Of a stretch of DNA of 64,000 nt, positions 59,118-64,000 are shown one piece after another. This stretch comes from Lepeophtheirus salmonis (Eukaryota > Arthropoda > Copepoda > Siphonostomatoida > Caligidae), in the NCBI RefSeq assembly GCF_016086655.4, contig NC_052131.2:13933940-13997939 (forward strand), given 5' to 3'. The translations under genes were made by a program, and so were the position numbers. The first letter of the stretch is position 1. Each line of letters begins with the position of its first letter. The notes under the pieces are model-generated. The model saw only the letters and a list, made by a program, of their open reading frames with translations, was not told the DNA's origin and made no database searches.

Positions 59118-60725
59118 GGTATATTAGCAATTCTTTGAATCTTTAGAGAAATAATACTAATAAGAAGTTATCTCACTAAATTGCAAATAAGTACGACTAG
59201 TCAAATGTTAAAACTGTCACCGTAGCCACCGTAGCTAGTTTATAAAATCGAGTTTGAGTGAGAAATGATGAAAATATTGCTAGATATTATTCTTTGAGGG
59301 ATAAATATCTAGACCTTACAATTATACTTTTGAAGTATTAATAGTAAGATATATTTCATGTTATTTTGGATCATTTATAAAAATTTTGATCAAAAATATT
59401 CACTTCAATTCATTGTACGAGCGCCCGCTCACAGCCCTCTTAAATACCTTGTCTTTCTACATGAACTGATGGATAAATATATAGAATAATTATGATAAGG
59501 AGAAGTTGAAACACTTGTAGGTAACTCTTCTCTTTGTACAGAGTGTTACAATTGCTCAAATTTCTCCCCAATCACTGAATTTTGATTATAAATTCAGGGG
59601 CGTCCGTAGGAATTCAAAAATTAAATTTTAAGTATTAAATTTTTTAGAAATAAATTTAAAAAATCTATAGCCGTTCACAAAAACATTTAAAAAATTGATT
59701 TCCAAATATATTAATTTGGAAATAATTAAATAATCCACAGCAGTTCACAAAAAAAAAAATTTCTTTTTGAAAAGAAAAAAAATTGAAAAATTAAATTAAA
59801 TTTCAAATATTAAATTAAAAAAAAAACCTGATATTCAATTCTTTAGTAAAAAGCAAATATTCCTTAATTTGGAGGCGGGGTTACAGCCCCTCCACCCCAT
59901 TCCCAGCGGAATACCCTGAAATTTTATCTACTGATGTCAAAAGATTTAATCATTCCAATTTGTACAGCAATATACATAAATAAAACAACAAAAAATTAAT
60001 TGCATTTTGACAAAAATTATGTTCCTTCCCAAAATACTTTTACCCTTCAAAATCAGTTTATATCCAATATTTCGAAGAAAAGTGAACAAAAATAAATAAT
60101 TTTTTCCCATACTAATTGATATCATATTGTGCAATACTAAGCACAAAGTTAATTGACATTTTGGGAATCGAATTATTTGTCCAAAAAGAAAAATTTTATT
60201 TCTTATAAATAATAAATCCCACACAGAGAAAAATTAAATTTTTCTTCATAATATACATAAAAATATTGGCAACAGATGGTATTGCAGTATAAAAAAAAAT
60301 ATTATGCACTCATTTGACTTAAATAAAAGTAATTACATTTTACTAAAGCGGCTATGTATTTATGTATGTAAATAGCATTTTTATGCAATTGTTGTATAGA
60401 AAGTCATTTATGTAAGTACATTGTTCATAGATATATGTAATGGTATAAAAGCAAAAAATGTCGAACAACTATCCCAGGATTTGTCTAATGGCAATTTAAT
60501 CTCTTCACACATATAAATATTTAATTACTACATTATGAAGCCATTATAATTCTATCTACTTAAGAATAGGTGTAGTAAAGAAATCTATTACTTTTCCATA
60601 AGATCGCTTGAAATGTAGAAGAGTGGTTGGTTTACCCTAGATAGTGTTAGAAAGATAAGATTTCATACTAAAAAAACTTTTAGACAGTTTTGTGGTTGTT
60701 TGAATCAGTTTGGTTGAGCACGCGT
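59118..60725. other. AT-rich stretch with a low-complexity repeat
   Basis: No gene. From about 59596 to 59930 a low-complexity A/T block is bracketed by GC-rich edges (GGGGCGTCCGTAGGAATTC and AGCGGAAT). A similar arrangement occurs inverted at 61541-61775. The 92-codon minus frame 59946-60224 is hydrophobic and not recognised. Confidence 0.45.
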
Positions 60726-60727
60726 CT

Positions 60728-61000
60728 ATGATGGACACCAACCAAGAGAAAAAGTGCCATATTTTACAATTTTTCTTTGATATATAAGACAATATAAGCC
60801 AGACTGCTAAAAATGTGAATAGTATTTATGGCCCTGATAATATAAGCCCTAATTATGTGTAATTTTGGTTTCATCGATTCCGTTCCCGTTTTTTTGATAT
60901 AGAAGATTCAACAAACTCTGGGAGGACAATTGTCGAAAATTTGGATAAAATAATGGAAATTGTCAAATCTGATCGTCATGTAATGACAATCAGTTGTGAT
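60728..61000 (+). pseudogene. N-terminal fragment of a mariner transposase
   Basis: From the ATG at 60728: MMDTNQEKKCHILQFFFDI, a stop, then NISQTAKNVNSIYGPDNISP, another stop, FWFHRFRSRFFDIEDSTNSG, and NLDKIMEIVKSDRHVMTIS. This follows the mariner DNA-binding domain: QIR..L.FEF, A...N.AFG...I....Q.WF..F......ED....GR, and L...I..DR. The homology ends at about 61000, before the second helix-turn-helix is complete, and no catalytic domain follows. It is a different mariner lineage from those at 7.5 and 47 kb. Two in-frame stops make it inactive. Confidence 0.7.
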
Positions 61001-61014
61001 TGTAGAGGGGATAA

Positions 61015-63065
61015 TCAAAAGTGGAAAAAATCCATTAAAAATAATGAATTTCTCTTTACTCCACCTATTTTATGGACATTCTTCATTATTTAGGTAGTTA
61101 CGATTATAATCATATGTATAACTGTTGAATTTTAGAAACTTTCATATTGTTTAAAAATTCGAGGTTTTTATTCCTACCTCAAATTTTTTCCTCAATAAAT
61201 ATTTTTTATATTTAACACTTTTGTTTCTTTTCATAAATGTATTTTTACATTCTGAACACGATTATTCAAAAAAAAAAAAAAAAAAAAAATATATATAAAA
61301 AAATAATAAGTGAGATAAAATTGAAGGAAAGAAGATGTTAACTTTTTTTTGTTTCAAATTACTAGTTCAAAAAAGTTTTAATTTTAACTTTGTAAAAAGT
61401 ATCCAAATATACATATCTAATATACACCTTTGCCAAGATAGAACCAGAATTAAGTATAAAATCAAATCTTGGTTCTATCTTAGAAGGAGCGTTCTGCATG
61501 ATTATTATATATATATATACATTTTTTTTTTTTTTTTTTTGGGGGGGGGCTTGGTTTTTTGATTTTTTTTCAAAAATCCAAAGATCTTCCCAAAAAATAA
61601 ACTTTCAAGAATTTTTTTCCAAAAATCCATAGCCATGATAAAAAAATTCAAAATTCGACAGTTCGTCAGAAAATATAATTTTTTTTTTTGGAAAAAACAA
61701 AAATTCCTTAAAATGGTGGTGGAGTGGGGAGGGTATACATGCCTTTCAGCCCACCTCCTGCGGACACCCCTGCTGAGGTATCTATTTTAGTTAAGACACC
61801 GTCTAAAACCAAATATTTTTCCTGATTCGTTCTTAACTCATTTTTACTTGGTCGATCTGCAAGGACATTTCGGTTAAGATCCTGATCTCAGAGCTTGGAT
61901 CGATATTTATTTAATTAAACATGGTTTTTTTTTCTCAAAAAGGTCATATGTAACAAATTTACTCCGTCAATTTATATGTGGGGCAGAAGGCTGTTTTTTT
62001 TTTGTAGACCGAATTTATTTGCCCTTATAAAAATTATAACGGTCAATTATAGACTGGTCTATGATTTAGGCCGAAGCCAACACTAGTATCTGTTAGTGCA
62101 GTTGGTTATACTATTGCAATAGTGGTATTGGGGTAGAGTCACATTTGAAACTGTGGATTACTTAATTACTATTGGAATTCGTTCTTTTTAAAAATAGTAA
62201 GAATGAAAAATATCTTTTATAATGTCGTCAAATTTTTGAGCTATTCCTCTGCTGCCGGCCCAAATAAATATCTAGTGGAAACCACTGTGTGTGTATGTGA
62301 ATTCCCCTTTACTACATTTTTGTTTTACAAAATATTCTATAAAGTATCACAACAGGCATACTAATTTTGACAGCAGAAACATTTGTAGTGCAACCATACT
62401 AGGATCTATTTATCTTCAAACCACATTCCAATGTCTATTATTTTATTTTGTATTTGAATTGATTACTTTCTACCTTTCCCTTGTTCTATGGTTTCACCCT
62501 TCTATTAGTACATTAAAAACACACATTTTAGTATAAAAGGATTTAAGTTACATTTATATTCCACACTTTACCTACTTAGTGCATCATTTTACACCTGGGG
62601 CTTTCATTTAAGAAAAAAACTCCTTCATGGTTCTTACTTATATCTTTATTGATTAACCATCAGGGAATTGAGGGTATCATGATATGATTTATCGTTCATT
62701 TAAAAATCCTTTTCTTGGCCCTCACAAAAATGATACCCTTCATCAATATGTAATATATGGTTTATTTCTAACTTTGGCAAATAACTTTTTAGTCATATGT
62801 AGGCAATAAACAATTTGTTTGTCAAAAAGTAGTCTAGCTTATCTAAAAATGAATAAAGATAACAAAATACCTTAAACATCGCAAGGCTTGTTTTAATTAC
62901 TGATATGTATATAAATTTGTTGTTTACGTATTGTAAGTATTATAGTTTATCTCCCAGGATTCTGGAATCATGTTTCCCCGATGTTCCTAGGGGCTTTACA
63001 CCTACAGGAAATTCCTGAAAAACCCACATTTAATTATTTCATACTATAAGCTTCATTTAATTATA
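61015..63065. other. AT-rich stretch with homopolymers and a repeat
   Basis: Contains an A run (61268-61289), a T run followed by a G run (61522-61549), a 12-bp perfect inverted repeat (61435-61446 with 61470-61481), and the low-complexity repeat at 61541-61775. No gene recognised. Confidence 0.5.
61541..61775 (-). repeat. Low-complexity repeat with GGGGTGTCCGC edge
   Basis: On the minus strand it starts GGGGTGTCCGCAGGAGGTGG, then runs through A/T-rich sequence with ATGGATTTTTGG-like blocks. The element at 59596-59930 begins GGGGCGTCCGTAGGA and includes similar A/T blocks. They are probably copies of one repeat family of unknown class. Confidence 0.4.
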
Positions 63066-63069
63066 TATA

Positions 63070-63933
63070 CAAGGTGAGGACTCAAAAATTAAAAACCTCT
63101 TCGAGGATTCTAGCCTCATTTTTAAAAGTGTGACAATTTTGTGCTTAGCGTCATTCGAAAGAACTGACAAAAAGCTACAATTTCATGTTTGTTTTGTTTT
63201 TGTGTAATCAAAAATGTCCGAGAAACAAGCAAAACGGCAGTGGGTGGGTGATCTCCTCTGCGGAAAAGTCGATCTCTGACCAGAAGATCTTCCCTGTTTG
63301 ACGCTGTTCTGATCAGGAGAAATGATCGCTTCTTGGCTGAATGAAGAGCTCAGATCGATGTAACCTTCAGGACCAAACTTCCAGATCAGGTCATGGTCCT
63401 CGGCATCGTGGCGTCCGATGGCAGCAGGATACCTCCCTACTTCTTCAAGGCCAACGAGAAAGTCAACACAGACCTCTACTACAATGTCCTCAGGTATTAT
63501 ATCTTGCCATGGTTGAAGAGCATGTTTACACTAGACAAATACTTGGACACCTGTCCAAGAAAGTGCTGCATTTCTACAGGGAGAACATGGCTGCCTTCTG
63601 GCCAGTAGAATTCTGTCCTTTGTCCTCACGTGACGTGAACTCCCTGGACTTTGCTGTTTGGTGCATCTTGGAGTAAAAGAAGAACAATACTTCTTACCAG
63701 AATGTCGATGCCCTGAAGGCTGTGATCACGGAGGAGTGGAACAATTTATCCTCGGACTTCATCAAGGCCAGCTGCGCTTCTATTTGTCCCAGTATTGAAA
63801 CCATCATTCAGAATGGAGGTGACATATTGTACAAAAAGTATATAAAATGTTTAAATTACCAACTTTTGCTTAAAAAAAAACATAAAAACAAAGCGGCTAT
63901 TTAAATTTTTCTCATTTTTGCATCCTCACCTTA
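63070..63933 (+). mobile_element. Tc1-like element with both TIRs, internally deleted
   Basis: The left end after TA (63068-63069) reads CAAGGTGAGGACTCAAAA. The right end read inward from 63933 reads TAAGGTGAGGATGCAAAA, and TA follows at 63934-63935, giving a TA target duplication. At 0.86 kb the unit is shorter than the usual 1.3 kb. The right end of the element at 51.6 kb has nearly the same TIR. Confidence 0.85.
63214..63840 (+). pseudogene. Tc1-like transposase, deleted and frameshifted
   Basis: MSEKQAKRQWVGDLLCGKVDL from 63214 is the N-terminus, soon stopped. Most of the DNA-binding domain and the first catalytic Asp are missing. Homology resumes in a second frame with VTFRTKLPDQVMVLGIVASD, GSRIPPYFF, NTDLYYNVL and ILPWLKSMF. 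The motif with the second Asp (normally QQDGAPAH) is disrupted; LDTCP may be its relic. In a third frame FYRENMAAFWP, SSRDVNSLDFAVWCILE with the third Asp, a stop, and NVDALKAVITEEWNNL, then IETIIQNGGDI, complete the C-terminus. The last catalytic block has SRD where SPD is usual. The overlapping open frames at 63341, 63393 and 63722 are all parts of this one gene. Confidence 0.87.
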
Positions 63934-64000
63934 TACATACCAAATTGACATTTAGTCCACGGGTAGGGTTGTGTATTTTAGATCTATATAACCCCCAGTT

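Overview
The window is AT-rich eukaryotic nuclear DNA with no recognisable intact host gene, rRNA, tRNA, operon or CRISPR array. Coding density is very low. The only clearly recognisable protein homology is to transposable-element proteins: many decayed IS630/Tc1/mariner transposases, one truncated non-LTR reverse transcriptase/endonuclease, and one broken THAP-type zinc-finger segment. The base composition and the mix of Tc1-like and mariner families suggest an arthropod; a copepod such as a sea louse is a plausible guess, but that is inference. I read the window as intergenic or intronic heterochromatin-like sequence, a graveyard of DNA transposons.

Layout. 0-7 kb: AT-rich filler, lone transposon ends (about 141 and 2818), a broken THAP zinc finger (4115-4301) and ends of a TGTTGTCA-type inverted-repeat family (5418-6496). 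7.5-8.8 kb: a mariner element with both terminal inverted repeats (TIRs) and a multiply frameshifted transposase. 9.8-10.1 kb: a Tc1-like C-terminal scrap. 10.5-11.2 kb: two tandem copies of an unclassified interspersed repeat that recurs at 15.5, 28.0, 32.2 and 32.7 kb. 17.35-17.61 kb: a possible hAT-like miniature element. 18.9-19.6 kb: a Tc1-like deletion derivative. 21.6-22.9 kb: a near full-length Tc1-like element (minus). 25.5-25.9 kb: the C-terminal half of another Tc1-like transposase. 35.3-36.5 kb: an undescribed-looking element bounded by inverted repeats. 40.1-41.4 kb: a 5'-truncated R2-like non-LTR retrotransposon. 46.5-48.1 kb: a mariner (minus) interrupted by about 0.5 kb carrying an unidentified 74-residue open frame. 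51.6-52.2 kb and 53.5-53.7 kb: more transposase remnants. 55.1-55.8 kb and 58.4-59.1 kb: two further Tc1-like deletion derivatives. 56.5-58.4 kb: a candidate new element with about 300-bp inverted-repeat arms around a small open frame. 60.7-61.0 kb: an N-terminal mariner scrap. 63.07-63.93 kb: a Tc1-like element with both TIRs.

Nothing here works together as a pathway; the unity is mobile-element history. Three separate Tc1-like copies (19 kb, 55 kb, 58 kb) have the same kind of internal deletion: the N-terminal helix-turn-helix DNA-binding domain and the C-terminal tail remain while the catalytic centre is lost. The best candidates for something not yet described are the long-armed element at 56.5-58.4 kb, the inverted-repeat unit at 35.3-36.5 kb, and the unclassified repeat family starting at 10.5 kb.
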